The translations under genes and the position numbers were made by a program. Below, piece after piece: positions 7,283 to 16,984 of a stretch of DNA of 64,000 bases. How positions within the stretch are numbered: position 1 is the stretch's first letter; each line of letters begins with the position of its first letter. The stretch is from JAITVM01 sp031551135 (GTDB lineage: Bacteria > Bacillota > Clostridia > Lachnospirales > JAITVM01): positions 1 to 64,000 of the forward strand of contig JAVBOA010000026.1 in assembly GCA_031551135.1 (NCBI GenBank), in the 5' to 3' direction. The notes under the pieces are model-generated. The model was not told the origin of the DNA. It ran no database searches and was given only the letters and a program-made list of their open reading frames with translations.

Positions 7283-8935
7283 ATGAAGCAAATAAAAGTA
7301 TTAGTTTTAGTGGTAGCGATAGCATTAACAAATCTCGTGCATAATCAAAATATTCTTAAAGCTGATATTTATGATAAAAAACCGACTTTTGCGGAATTGT
7401 CGACATTACTTTATGTAAAAGATGACAATACGCTTTGGGAAAAAACACAGGAAAATGAAGAAATAAAAATTTTGGACAATGTTCAATCCGTCAGCGGAAA
7501 ATATGCAAACCGTATGGTCGAAATTCTGAAAACCGACGGCAGTCTTTGGCTGATGGATTATCGTTTTGGGTCTTTGGAAAACGGAGTAGCGAAAAAAATT
7601 TCAGATAATGTAAAATATGTATCCTCTACAGATTATGATGTTATTGTAGTTAAAAATGACAATACTCTTTGGGGAATGGGTGAAAATTCTTATGGTTGCC
7701 TGGGTGTTGGGCATGAAAATCCTGTTACGGCATTGACAAAAATTGACGAAAACGTGCGATATGCGGAGCTGACTGATTCTTATTATACATCTCTGGTTTA
7801 TATTAAAGAAGACAATTCTTTATGGGGCGCTGGATATAATAATTTTGATTATTTTTCTGAATCTTATTCCATTTCAAGCCCGAGCAAAATTATGGATGAT
7901 GTACAATCGGTTTATATTTCGGCAGATGAGTTTTTTGTTACAAAAACAGATAATTCGCTTTGGACATTCAATTCATATACAGACCCTGTAAAATTCTCGG
8001 ATAATATTAAAAAAGTTCAATATGATGATGATTTTAACGTATTCGCTTATCTTGAAGCGGATGGAGATTTTTGGGTATTAGATGATTATGCTTATGGTTA
8101 TGAAGGTGTAGAACCTCAGCAATACGCTGCGAATATAAAAGATTTTGGTATTTATACAGATGAGGATGTTTACGTTTTAAGTGATAAAGGTGAATGGTCT
8201 TTTGTTAATTATAAATATGAACGAGTTAAGCACGCGATATTTGAATATGAATTGAAAAAAGTTCCGGACGGGCTTATAAAAATAGCTGATAATATTGTGG
8301 ATATTAATTTTGAAGGAAATATTGCGTTGAGTTCGGATAAAACTCTTTCTGCCGGGTATGTTTATACAGATTCTTTCTACAAATATTTTATAGAAATAGC
8401 AAAAGCAGAATTTGGAGACGATGAAGAAGGCTTGGCTGAATATTTAAAGGAATTGCAGGAGGAGAGCAAGCTTAAAGACGGAGAGAAATACAAAATTGAA
8501 CTCGAAGAAATAGCCAAGAATGTAAAATTGCCTGCTATAGAAAAAGCTGCTGTAAAAACGCCCGAAAAAATCGAGAATACAAAAATATCGTTGAAATATA
8601 ACGGAAAAGATATAGAGACAAACGATGCGCAGCCATACATATCAAACAGCCGTGTCATGGTTCCGGTTAGGGTTATCAGCGAATATCTTGGCGCGGAAGT
8701 CGAATGGAATGAAGCTGAACAGAAAGTGCTTATCACAAAAAAAGACGGAACGCTGATTAGTATGAAAATCGGAGATAAGAATTTGCAAGTCGGAGATAAA
8801 ACAATCGAAATGGATGCAGTTGCCGAAGTTAAATCTTCGAGGACTTTTGTGCCGATTAGATATGTTGCCGAAGCTTTGGGTATAAATGTAGAATGGATAG
8901 AAAATACAAAAACGGTATTGTTTACTGAAAAATAA
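7283..8935 (+). CDS. Secreted RCC1-like repeat protein with stalk domain
   Basis: 550 residues from ATG 7283, with GAGGAG just upstream; an upstream in-frame GTG at 7265 lacks a site. A signal peptide (MKQIKVLVLVVAIALTN) is followed by about 300 residues of RCC1-like repeats in which units with DNTLWGMG-, DNSLWGAG- or DNSLW-type cores recur, predicting a beta-propeller. A charged helical linker leads to a C-terminal copper-amine-oxidase-like stalk domain of two repeats (MVPVRVISEYLGAEVEW, FVPIRYVAEALGINVEW), common in clostridial surface proteins. It is probably an exported surface protein; ligand unknown. Confidence 0.85.
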   Translation: MKQIKVLVLVVAIALTNLVHNQNILKADIYDKKPTFAELSTLLYVKDDNTLWEKTQENEEIKILDNVQSVSGKYANRMVEILKTDGSLWLMDYRFGSLENGVAKKISDNVKYVSSTDYDVIVVKNDNTLWGMGENSYGCLGVGHENPVTALTKIDENVRYAELTDSYYTSLVYIKEDNSLWGAGYNNFDYFSESYSISSPSKIMDDVQSVYISADEFFVTKTDNSLWTFNSYTDPVKFSDNIKKVQYDDDFNVFAYLEADGDFWVLDDYAYGYEGVEPQQYAANIKDFGIYTDEDVYVLSDKGEWSFVNYKYERVKHAIFEYELKKVPDGLIKIADNIVDINFEGNIALSSDKTLSAGYVYTDSFYKYFIEIAKAEFGDDEEGLAEYLKELQEESKLKDGEKYKIELEEIAKNVKLPAIEKAAVKTPEKIENTKISLKYNGKDIETNDAQPYISNSRVMVPVRVISEYLGAEVEWNEAEQKVLITKKDGTLISMKIGDKNLQVGDKTIEMDAVAEVKSSRTFVPIRYVAEALGINVEWIENTKTVLFTEK

Positions 8936-8944
8936 CGGTTATTA

Positions 8945-8984
8945 TACTATTTCCATCTTAAAAGATAGAAAAATGGAAATAGTA
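8945..8984. mobile_element. MITE-like element, short form
   Basis: 40 bp, TACTATTTCCATC...GGAAATAGTA, with the core of the long form missing. It is flanked by TTA (8942-8944, 8985-8987) and lies just after a stop codon, before the terminator hairpin. Confidence 0.8.
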
Positions 8985-8988
8985 TTAA

Positions 8989-9012
8989 AGGGGCAGAAAA
9001 AAATCTGCCCCT
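8989..9012. terminator. Bidirectional terminator
   Basis: AGGGGCAGA (8989-8997) pairs with TCTGCCCCT (9004-9012) between convergent genes. Confidence 0.75.
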
Positions 9013-9019
9013 AAAAATT

Positions 9020-9895
9020 TTAACTAACGGTACTCAGTTCTTCTGTTAGAATCCCCTCGAAAAAAGAATCATCTGTCAAAACTTTATTTTCAAAAACTTT
9101 CCTTAATTTCAAGAAAGAATTAAGGATTTCTTGAGAAATTTTAACCAGATGCATTAATTTTGAGGAATCTAAACTTTTATTAAATTCCGCGGCGGTTTCA
9201 TGGAATGATTTATGAATTTCGAATAATTCCGCAAAAGCCTCAATATTGTTGTATTTATCGCGATTTGCCTCATACCATTTACCCAAAGAACAATTGTAAT
9301 GGTCAACAACTTGTTCGAGCTTACCTATGTTATCTAAAAGATTATGAATAAATTTTGCATGCATTGAAAGATATTTTGCAAGTTGAGTTATTATAAAGCC
9401 GTTTTCTTCAATTTTATAATTTTGTGAAAGCATGTCCGACATTCGCTTTGAGCCGTCCGAAAAATCAGATAAATCAACAGAGATTTTATTGATTGTTTCG
9501 TGGCTTTGCTTAACCTTTTCATAAGTACGCATATTGATATCGTCGACTTTTTTCGTACATTCTTTCGTTCTCTTAGAAAGAGTTCCGATTTCTGTGGCAA
9601 CAACAGAAAATCCTCGGCCGGCGTTTCCGGCTCTGGCGGCTTCGATAGACGCATTGATGGATAGAATTTGGGTTTGGGTAGAGATTTTAGATATTTCGGT
9701 AGATATTTTATCGATTTCTTTAACTTGCTGCTGAAGTTCATCTGATATACTGAGTGTATTTTGCAGATTTATATTATTTGCGGCAACAAACATTGATGAT
9801 TGGACAAGTACAAATTCTGTTATCGCATAACTAAAATCTTCTAAACCCTTTTGAATAATCAGTTTTTTATTAATGTCGAGTTCTATTTTAAACAC
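9020..9895 (-). CDS. Soluble methyl-accepting chemotaxis protein with CZB zinc domain
   Basis: 291 residues without membrane helices. The first half has the chemoreceptor signalling hairpin, including INASIEAARAGNAGRGFSVVA and EIGTLSKRT. The C-terminal half has the pattern of a chemoreceptor zinc-binding (CZB) domain: a His (KFIHNLL), then NCSLGKWY, then HKSFH, which supply the 3-His/1-Cys zinc site. It likely senses zinc or redox state in the cytoplasm and signals through CheA/CheW. The first half starts close to the hairpin, so it is a compact receptor. The start is taken at GTG 9895 and the ribosome site is weak, so it may be a few codons off. No chemotaxis genes are adjacent. Confidence 0.87.
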   Translation of the reverse strand: MFKIELDINKKLIIQKGLEDFSYAITEFVLVQSSMFVAANNINLQNTLSISDELQQQVKEIDKISTEISKISTQTQILSINASIEAARAGNAGRGFSVVATEIGTLSKRTKECTKKVDDINMRTYEKVKQSHETINKISVDLSDFSDGSKRMSDMLSQNYKIEENGFIITQLAKYLSMHAKFIHNLLDNIGKLEQVVDHYNCSLGKWYEANRDKYNNIEAFAELFEIHKSFHETAAEFNKSLDSSKLMHLVKISQEILNSFLKLRKVFENKVLTDDSFFEGILTEELSTVS

Positions 9896-10244
9896 CTCAC
9901 AAGAAATTCGTTTTTTTTGAAAGTTATACTATTTTCATTAATATATTTAAAAATAGTATAGCCTTATCCATCTATTCGGGAAATAGAAAAGAATAATTTC
10001 AAAAAACATAAATAATTTTATATTACTATATCGGCGGCAAAAAATTATTTGTGAGGTAAATCGACAGGCAAGAGCAACAATTTTTCAAAATAATACTATT
10101 TTCATTTTGATAAGTAGAAAAAAATTTTTCACAGCGGAGCGTTTCGCCCAATGTTTCTATCGCGAAATGAAATATTTTTTTCTATCCTTTATATTGAAAA
10201 TAGTATAAAATTACATTGTTTCAAACGGCAATAGAAACGCCGGA
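9896..10244. other. Intergenic region with two MITE copies
   Basis: A 349-bp stretch holding a degenerate 32-bp short element (9927-9958; left flank TTA, right TAG) and a long element (10094-10205). I see no gene in it. Confidence 0.7.
10094..10205 (-). mobile_element. MITE-like element, long form, reverse orientation
   Basis: 112 bp, reverse of copies 1-3: it starts TACTATTTTCATTTTGATAAGTAG, has the core CACAGCGGAGCGTTTCGCCC, and ends TTGAAAATAGTA. Flanked by TAA on both sides (10091-10093, 10206-10208). Confidence 0.85.
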
Positions 10245-10973
10245 TCATAGAAATCCGCCGTCAATTTTTATTATTTCGCCGTTAATATATTCGGCTTTAT
10301 TGGAGCAAAGAAAATAACATAATTCGGCAATTTCTTCGGGTTTACCAAAACGGGAGAGAGGGATATTGTCAATCATTTCCTGTTTTTCCTCTTTCGTCAG
10401 CCGGCTGTTCATATCGGTGTCGATTACTCCGCAGGCTATTGAGTTCACACGGACATTTGATGGCCCGGCTTCTTTTGCCAAAGCTTTTGTAAAAGAATCA
10501 ACAGCGCCTTTGGTTGCGGAATATACCGCTTCGCATGAAGCACCGGAAATTGACCAAATAGATGATATATTAATTACACAGCCTCGTTTATTTTTAATCA
10601 TGGAAGGTATTGCCAAACGAGTGCAGTTCAAAACCGACATTAAATTAGAAGAAAGAAGGTTTTGGATATCGAGGTAATCCATCTGATTGAATAAACCAAA
10701 ATATGAAACGGCGGCGTTATTTATTAAAATATCAATTTCGCCGAAATATTTTTCTGCCGAATCAAACATATTTGTAACCGCCTGAAAATCACCAACATCA
10801 CATGGCAATGCGATTACATTTGCAGAAATTTTTTTTAATTCCTCTAAAGTGTCGTTCAATTCTGAAATATTATTTTTGCAATTGATAACTACATTAAAAT
10901 TATTTTCTAAAAATTTTCTTGCTATTTCTTTTCCGATTCCTCTGGAGGAGCCGGTTATTAAGACTGTAGACAT
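10245..10973 (-). CDS. Short-chain dehydrogenase/reductase (FabG-like)
   Basis: A 242-residue SDR with TGSSRGIGKEIA (cofactor loop), NNAA (NNAAVSYFG), catalytic Ser (NISSIWS) and YSATK (YxxxK). The C-terminus ends in GEIIKIDGGFL, typical of classical FabG-like reductases. It would reduce a ketone or oxidise an alcohol using NAD(P)H; the fatty-acid substrate is not proven, since no fab genes are nearby. I prefer ATG 10973 (MSTVLITG) over ATG 10982, because AAGAGATG lies at the right distance only for the inner start. Confidence 0.87.
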   Translation of the reverse strand: MSTVLITGSSRGIGKEIARKFLENNFNVVINCKNNISELNDTLEELKKISANVIALPCDVGDFQAVTNMFDSAEKYFGEIDILINNAAVSYFGLFNQMDYLDIQNLLSSNLMSVLNCTRLAIPSMIKNKRGCVINISSIWSISGASCEAVYSATKGAVDSFTKALAKEAGPSNVRVNSIACGVIDTDMNSRLTKEEKQEMIDNIPLSRFGKPEEIAELCYFLCSNKAEYINGEIIKIDGGFL

Positions 10974-11440
10974 AAAAATCATCTCTTTTTGAAATTTTTG
11001 AATAAACGCATTTCTATAAATCGCTGTAATTATATCAAAGATTTAATTTTATTAATAGCATTTCTATCTTTTGAATGGAAATAGTATAAAACAGTTTTAA
11101 TTGAATTTTATTTGATGTATAATAAGCTTGTATACAATACAATTTTCTGATATTTTGTAGAAAATTGCGTTTCATATTTAATAATATTAAAATTTTTAAA
11201 TTATTTTGAAAAGCAGTATTTTTATGTAAATTTATTGTAATTTGTTTTTTATTAGATATGTTTAAAATATAAATATACTAAAACAAAATCTCTCATGTGC
11301 ACTTTCATAAAAAAAATCTTTCTGCGTTAATCAAATTAATTTATATGCTGATGAACGAGTGAACACATTATTTTTTTCGACATAATAGCTTTTTGTCAAA
11401 GATAAATTCAGTACAAATTGATATAGTAAGAGGGATACAG
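10974..11440. other. Intergenic region with a MITE remnant
   Basis: 467 bp of very AT-rich DNA between divergent genes. It contains a degenerate 31-bp short MITE (11056-11086, TAGCATTTC...GAAATAGTA) flanked by TAA on both sides. Promoters for the flanking genes must lie here, but I cannot pick convincing boxes. Confidence 0.55.
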
Positions 11441-12967
11441 ATGTCAGAAACAAACCCGCAATTAGAAATGAATAATTTAGAAAATGAAGAAACAGCGCTT
11501 TTTTCGCCATATGTTTATATTACTATGGGCATAATTTTCTTTTGGCTGATTTTGATTATTGACCCCGCGGAAGCCCTGAATAATATTAGCAGATATTTAT
11601 TTTATTTTAGCATTTTCATCTCAGCAATTATAACGCTTTTTGTCGCATCTTTTTATTCAAATTATAAAAGTAATTTAAAATTGTCTTATCAAACGATGGT
11701 TTATATGATAATAATTCTTGGTGTTTTACTGCGCTTGTTTTATACATATTATACGCCGTATTGGGTAAGGCAGCACGATGTCGGCACAGAAATAGACGGA
11801 TACGGACATTTATCATATATATATCATTTTGCAACAACATTCGAATTGCCGGCGTATAACAGCGGACAATTTTACCACCCGCCTTTGCATCATTTTATTT
11901 CGGGAATGTTTATCAGATTATTTTCGCTATTGGGTTACACCACGGAACGGACATATGAATCACTTCAATATCTGACTTGCTTTTATTCATCCTTGGCTAT
12001 TTTTATTTCATACAATATTTTTGAAAATTTATGCTCAAATAAAGGATTACGGCTTATTTGCTTATTGCTCGTATCCTTAAACCCGACTTTCATTATTTTA
12101 AGCGGAAGTATAAACAATGATATGCTGTCAATTTTGTTTTTTTTGATTTGCCTGTCGTATTTGATAAAATGGTACAACGAGTCAACATATAAAAATATTA
12201 TAATTATGGCTTTGGCGCTCGGGCTGGGGATGATGGCAAAATTATCTGTAGTAATGATTGCGCCTGTCATAGCGGCGGTATTTTTGTATAAGCTAATTAA
12301 AAATTATAACAATTTTAATATTTATAAACAATTTTTAATTTTTGGAATTATTTCTATTCCCTTAGGAATGTGGCATTCTTTATTGTATTTATATAGATTT
12401 AAACAGCCGTTAGGCTATGTATTGCCGCTTGACCCTGCTTCTGATATTTATACGGGAAATTATTCGTTTTTCGACCGTTTTATATTTTATCCGATAGGTG
12501 AATTTATAAATTCGCCGTATGCGTTTCCTTTTGAGGATTATAATCTTTGGGGATATGTTGTGAAATGTTTCACTTTTGGAGAATATACATTTGCTGAAAA
12601 TGTCCTTTTCCAATCATGGATACTATTAATTTTCTCAGCTTTATTAATGCTATCCTCGGTTGCCTGCGTGTTTTATTTAATATTTTATTATGGTTTTATA
12701 AAAAACAAAGCTTTTTTTAATATAATGCTTGGGATTTGGACTACGCAGATTATTTCATTTGTTTATTTTAACATTAAATATCCTTTCGGCTGTACAATGG
12801 ATACAAGATATATTACGCCGGCTATTATTTGCGGAGCTTATTTTATTTATCTGTTTTTTGAAACCTCGGCAAATATTAAACGGCAATTACTGATTAACAA
12901 GCTTTTTTATGTATTGATTTTGGGCTTTGGAATAAGCTCAATTTGGTTCTATATGCTTATTTTTTAA
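11441..12967 (+). CDS. Polytopic membrane glycosyltransferase-like protein (GT-C/family 39 type)
   Basis: 508 residues with about ten to twelve hydrophobic segments. An acidic pair in the first large loop (HDVGTEIDGYGH) and the following HPPLHHF region resemble the catalytic loop of GT-C dolichyl-phosphate-mannose-type transferases, which move sugars from polyprenyl carriers outside the membrane. I chose ATG 11441 (MSETNPQ) because AGAGGGA precedes it; the frame extends upstream to TTG 11393 without a site. It heads a unit with a GtrA-like flippase and an FAD enzyme, suggesting envelope glycan modification. Acceptor unknown. Confidence 0.75.
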   Translation: MSETNPQLEMNNLENEETALFSPYVYITMGIIFFWLILIIDPAEALNNISRYLFYFSIFISAIITLFVASFYSNYKSNLKLSYQTMVYMIIILGVLLRLFYTYYTPYWVRQHDVGTEIDGYGHLSYIYHFATTFELPAYNSGQFYHPPLHHFISGMFIRLFSLLGYTTERTYESLQYLTCFYSSLAIFISYNIFENLCSNKGLRLICLLLVSLNPTFIILSGSINNDMLSILFFLICLSYLIKWYNESTYKNIIIMALALGLGMMAKLSVVMIAPVIAAVFLYKLIKNYNNFNIYKQFLIFGIISIPLGMWHSLLYLYRFKQPLGYVLPLDPASDIYTGNYSFFDRFIFYPIGEFINSPYAFPFEDYNLWGYVVKCFTFGEYTFAENVLFQSWILLIFSALLMLSSVACVFYLIFYYGFIKNKAFFNIMLGIWTTQIISFVYFNIKYPFGCTMDTRYITPAIICGAYFIYLFFETSANIKRQLLINKLFYVLILGFGISSIWFYMLIF

Positions 12968-13011
12968 CATTCATCAGTATAATTAAATTAATTATTTTAA
13001 GGATGATTTTA

Positions 13012-13446
13012 TTGTTATTTGAAATGTACAACAAATTACCGAAGGACTTTAGGGACTTTATAAAATTTTTAATTGTCGGCGGCTTGGCGACGGTTGTTGA
13101 TGTTTTGGTATTTAATATTTTTGCGCTTTATATTTTTAAGCCGGTAATTGCAAATGATGATTTAAGAATAGTTATTTCCAATATAATTGCTTTTATTTTT
13201 GGACTGATTACAAATTTCTTGTTATCCCGAAATTATTTTTTTAAAGGATATTCGGATAAGTCTAGGGAAATAGAATTTATTATTTTTACAATAATTGGGA
13301 TTATAGGATTTATAATTAATACGCTTGTTGTTTGGATATTGTTTTCAAAATTTGGAATCATAGAACCGATAGCGAAATTCGTTGCTGTTGCTGTATCGTT
13401 TATGTGGAACTTTATTGCAAGAAAGATATTTCTTTATAGAAAATAA
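13012..13446 (+). CDS. GtrA-family membrane protein
   Basis: About 144 residues, four membrane segments, with the GtrA signature KFLIVGGLATVVDVLVFN near the N-terminus and the family's closing pattern of small basic loops (FIARKIFLYRK). GtrA proteins are linked to flipping of polyprenyl-phosphate sugars for glycan or O-antigen decoration. The start is uncertain: TTG 13012 has AAGGATG six bases upstream, ATG 13003 and ATG 13024 are alternatives, and the frame is open back to 12943, inside the preceding gene. The next gene follows 14 bases downstream. Confidence 0.85.
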   Translation: MLFEMYNKLPKDFRDFIKFLIVGGLATVVDVLVFNIFALYIFKPVIANDDLRIVISNIIAFIFGLITNFLLSRNYFFKGYSDKSREIEFIIFTIIGIIGFIINTLVVWILFSKFGIIEPIAKFVAVAVSFMWNFIARKIFLYRK

Positions 13447-13460
13447 AAGGAGTAAATAGT

Positions 13461-14966
13461 ATGGGAGATAAAAAAGCTATTATTATCGGAGCGGGACCGT
13501 CGGGATTATCTGCCGCTTATAAATTATTAAAAACTTCTGATATAAAACCCGTAATATATGAAATGTCTGATGATATCGGCGGAATTTCGCAAACTAAAAA
13601 TTTCGGCGGAAACCGAATGGATCTCGGCGGACATAGATTTTTTTCGAAATCCGATGAAGTAATGAACTTTTGGGAAGAAATAATGCCTTTTTCCGAAGAC
13701 AAGGAAAATTATAAAAATCTCGAAAAAATATTCATGATAAGAAATAGATTGTCCAGAATTTTGTATTTGCGAAAATTTTTCGATTATCCGATTACTTTAT
13801 CTGTAGAAACCTTGAAAAATTTGGGTTTTATTAAAACAATAAAAATAGGCTTTTCTTATTTAAAAGTAATTGTTTTTAAACCAAAAGAAATAAATTCCCT
13901 AGAGGATTTTTATATAAGCCGTTTTGGCAAAGAATTATATAATACATTTTTCCGTGACTATACCGAAAAACTCTGGGGCGTGAAATGCCGCGATATAAAT
14001 CCGGATTGGGGCGCGCAAAGAGTTAAAGAGCTTTCTATTATAAAGGCGGTTTTGCACGCAATAAAAAAACCTTTTATGAAAATATCTTCCGTAAAGCAAA
14101 AAAATGTAGATACGACTTTGATAGAAAAGTTTTTGTATCCTAAGCGTGGACCGGGCGAGTTTTGGGAAGAGCTTGCCTCGAAAATAGAAAAAAGCGGCGG
14201 CGAGATTTATAAAAATTGCAAAGTCGTGAAAATCTACAGCGAAAATCAGCAGATTATTTCGGTTGATGTCAGTGATGGAAACGGAAATATAAATAATATT
14301 AAGGGCGATTTTTTTATTTCCAGTATGCCGATCAAGGAATTGGTTGAGGATCTGGATGCGGAAGTCCCAAGCGCAATAAAGTCAATTTCGAATGGACTGC
14401 CTTACAGAGATTATATTACTGTTGGCGTTTTATTGAAAAAATTAAAATTGAAAGATAAAAAACATCCGAAAGGCAAAGTCAGAGACAATTGGATTTATAT
14501 ACAAGAACCGGATGTTTATCTTGGGCGAATTCAAATTTTTAATAACTGGTCTCCGTTTATGATAAATGACAGAAAAAATGTCTTTATCGGTCTTGAGTAT
14601 TTTGCTACGGTCGGAGATAAACTTTGGTCAATGTCAGAGAAAGAATTCACCGATTTAGCGATTTCCGAATTGGTCAAGCTCGGAATTGCGGATAAAGAGG
14701 ACGTACTGGAAACGCATCAAGTGAAAGTTGAAAAAGCTTATCCTGCTTATTTCGGAACATATGAAAAATTTGACAAAGTTCGAAATTATCTCGATAAATT
14801 TAAAAATTTGTATCTTGTCGGAAGAAACGGTCAGCACCGTTATAATAATATGGATCACTCTGTTTTGACTGCATTCGAGGCCGTTAGAAATATAAATTCG
14901 GGCAATCAAGACAAGTCTAATATTTGGAATGTAAATTCCGAAAAAGAATACCACGAAACGAAATAA
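13461..14966 (+). CDS. FAD-dependent amine-oxidase-like oxidoreductase (glycan locus)
   Basis: 501 residues beginning with the dinucleotide-binding motif IIGAGPSGLSAAYKLL, then GGISQTKNFGGNRMDLGGHRFFSKS, as in the UDP-galactopyranose-mutase/protoporphyrinogen-oxidase superfamily. The C-terminal FAD motif is YLVGRNGQHRYNNMDHS. Proteins of this subgroup occur in polysaccharide loci beside GtrA and membrane glycosyltransferases, as here, so a sugar-nucleotide or lipid-linked sugar substrate is likely but unproven. ATG 13461 has an AAAGGAG site. The stop at 14964-14966 is followed by a MITE-end remnant (AAAATAGTA). Confidence 0.82.
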   Translation: MGDKKAIIIGAGPSGLSAAYKLLKTSDIKPVIYEMSDDIGGISQTKNFGGNRMDLGGHRFFSKSDEVMNFWEEIMPFSEDKENYKNLEKIFMIRNRLSRILYLRKFFDYPITLSVETLKNLGFIKTIKIGFSYLKVIVFKPKEINSLEDFYISRFGKELYNTFFRDYTEKLWGVKCRDINPDWGAQRVKELSIIKAVLHAIKKPFMKISSVKQKNVDTTLIEKFLYPKRGPGEFWEELASKIEKSGGEIYKNCKVVKIYSENQQIISVDVSDGNGNINNIKGDFFISSMPIKELVEDLDAEVPSAIKSISNGLPYRDYITVGVLLKKLKLKDKKHPKGKVRDNWIYIQEPDVYLGRIQIFNNWSPFMINDRKNVFIGLEYFATVGDKLWSMSEKEFTDLAISELVKLGIADKEDVLETHQVKVEKAYPAYFGTYEKFDKVRNYLDKFKNLYLVGRNGQHRYNNMDHSVLTAFEAVRNINSGNQDKSNIWNVNSEKEYHETK

Positions 14967-15054
14967 AATAGTATCAACTAGTATGGAATTTAAAGCGAAA
15001 ATTTATTCGCGAGTAAATAATTTTTTAATGAGTTTTTTTGGAAGGAGGATTATT

Positions 15055-16824
15055 ATGGCAAATTTTATGATTCTATTACCAAAAGATGAAGTTGATTTTA
15101 GTGAAATAAACGACTATAAAAACATCAAACTTATTGATGCCGAAAAAACTGTGGAAGAAGCGCATAATGCCATTAAAGACGGAGCCGACGGAATAATTGC
15201 CCGCGGATCGGAAGCAAATGAACTAAAAGCAAAAACCGATTATACCGTTGTTGAAATTTTTGTAACATTTCAAGAACTGGGGCTTTTGATGAATAAGGCC
15301 AAAAAAATTCTCGGAAAGCAAAAACCGCGTGTCTCGATTGTTGGAATTAGAAATATGTTTTCGGACACGGACAAATTTAACGAGTTATTTGATGTTGATT
15401 TAAAAACATATTTTGTGGAACAAAAAAGCGATTTTCAAAAAGCTGTAAAACAGGCGGTCGACGAAGGCACAGAAATAATAATCGGCGGAAAATCTGCGAA
15501 TTATTACGCTAAATATTACAAACGTCCGGGAATGATTGTTGATTTTTTAAGCAAAGAGTCGATCGAAAATGCAATAAGCAGAGCGGAGGCTTTTGTCTCA
15601 GCAAATAATTATACGAAAAAAAATTCTCTGCAATTGCAAATACTTCTGGACAATACTTTTAACGGCATTTTCAAAATCAATAAAAACGGAAATATAGAAA
15701 ATTTGAACGCCAAAGCCGGAGAGATTTTGGGTATATCCGCAGGAAATAATATTTCCGATTACAATCCGGAAATAATGAACGAAATTTCGGAAAAAGATTT
15801 TTTTGTATCGGAAATAAATAAAAAGCCTTATGTGTTTTGGGTAAAAAAAGAAAAGGGCGGCGGGGCGTTTGTCTCAGTTTTTGAGGAAGAAATTCTGTCT
15901 GGCATAGCCTCTGAAACGCGAAAAAGCAGTTTTAGCGTTTCGAATGATTTTACATTTGATTTGCTCGAAAAAAAATCGCCTGGGCTTTCGGGCGTAATAA
16001 AAAGCGCGAAATTATATTCGCAAAACAAACTTCCGATTTTAATAAGCGGGCAAATCGGCAGTGAGCGTGAATTTATTTCACAAGCAATACATAATGAAAA
16101 TTTTAATACAGGTTCATATATAGAATTTAATTGCGCTGCATTTCCCGAAAAAGCGCAATTCAAATATCTTTTTAAAAACGAAGATAATGAGTCGTTGTTG
16201 GAATTGGCTCGAAATGGTACGTTAGTTTTGCAGAATTTCGAATATTTGAGCAAAGCCTGCCAGCAGTTTTTGATTCAAATATTGAATAAGTCTTGCGATT
16301 TTAAGGCGATTTTTATAACTGAATCTAATATAGTAAAATTGGTAAAAGAAAATATAATTTATAAAGAATTGTATTATTTAATCAATACATTTTCGATTCA
16401 GATTCCGTCTTTTGCGGATAGAGAAAACGATATTGCGAATTGGGCAGAATTTTATCTAAAAGAATATTGTGAAAAATATTCCAAAACTTTAGCTTTTACC
16501 ATCGACAGCAAAAATATTATTTCTAAATATAATTGGGACGGCGGTCTTTTGCAATTGCAGAATTTTATCGAGCGCGCCGTAGTTATTTCAACGGGAAAAA
16601 CTTTGAAAGAAAAATTTATTAAAGAAGAGCTTTTAAAAACTTATCCTATTTTGGAAAATACCGATAAAAATATTGAGTTTGAAGATTTGGAAGCTATCGA
16701 AATAAAAATGTTACTGGACGAAAATAACGGTAACCGCACGAAAGTCGCCGAAAAACTAGGAATTAGTACAACTACACTTTGGCGAAGGTTGAAAAAATTT
16801 AATATAAAAAATAAATTCGAATGA
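15055..16824 (+). CDS. PrpR-like regulator with degenerate sigma-54 AAA domain
   Basis: 589 residues. Residues about 20-190 form a PrpR_N sensor domain (EEAHNAIKDGADGIIARG; KTDYTVVEIFVTFQELGLLMNKA), followed by a PAS-like segment (about 200-290), an AAA-like region (about 320-510) and a Fis-type helix-turn-helix at the end (GNRTKVAEKLGISTTTLWRRLKKF). The AAA region looks inactive: the Walker A position reads SGQIGSERE where GESGTGKE is usual, the GAFTGA sigma-54 contact loop is missing, and the Walker B position reads LVLQNFEYL without its acidic pair. It probably still binds DNA but does not activate sigma-54. ATG 15055 has GGAAGGAGG. It lies upstream of an MFS transporter, a plausible target. 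Confidence 0.85.
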   Translation: MANFMILLPKDEVDFSEINDYKNIKLIDAEKTVEEAHNAIKDGADGIIARGSEANELKAKTDYTVVEIFVTFQELGLLMNKAKKILGKQKPRVSIVGIRNMFSDTDKFNELFDVDLKTYFVEQKSDFQKAVKQAVDEGTEIIIGGKSANYYAKYYKRPGMIVDFLSKESIENAISRAEAFVSANNYTKKNSLQLQILLDNTFNGIFKINKNGNIENLNAKAGEILGISAGNNISDYNPEIMNEISEKDFFVSEINKKPYVFWVKKEKGGGAFVSVFEEEILSGIASETRKSSFSVSNDFTFDLLEKKSPGLSGVIKSAKLYSQNKLPILISGQIGSEREFISQAIHNENFNTGSYIEFNCAAFPEKAQFKYLFKNEDNESLLELARNGTLVLQNFEYLSKACQQFLIQILNKSCDFKAIFITESNIVKLVKENIIYKELYYLINTFSIQIPSFADRENDIANWAEFYLKEYCEKYSKTLAFTIDSKNIISKYNWDGGLLQLQNFIERAVVISTGKTLKEKFIKEELLKTYPILENTDKNIEFEDLEAIEIKMLLDENNGNRTKVAEKLGISTTTLWRRLKKFNIKNKFE

Positions 16825-16984
16825 TAAAATTTATTAAAAATTTGAAAGTCTGCTTTGCTGAATAAAATTCTGTAGAAATCTCAATCGAAAACACTGATAA
16901 TTTCGTCATTATTAAATAGCAAAAAACATTCTATTAATTTATTATTTATATTATTATTAAATTAATCAGGGATTAAATCGTTGA

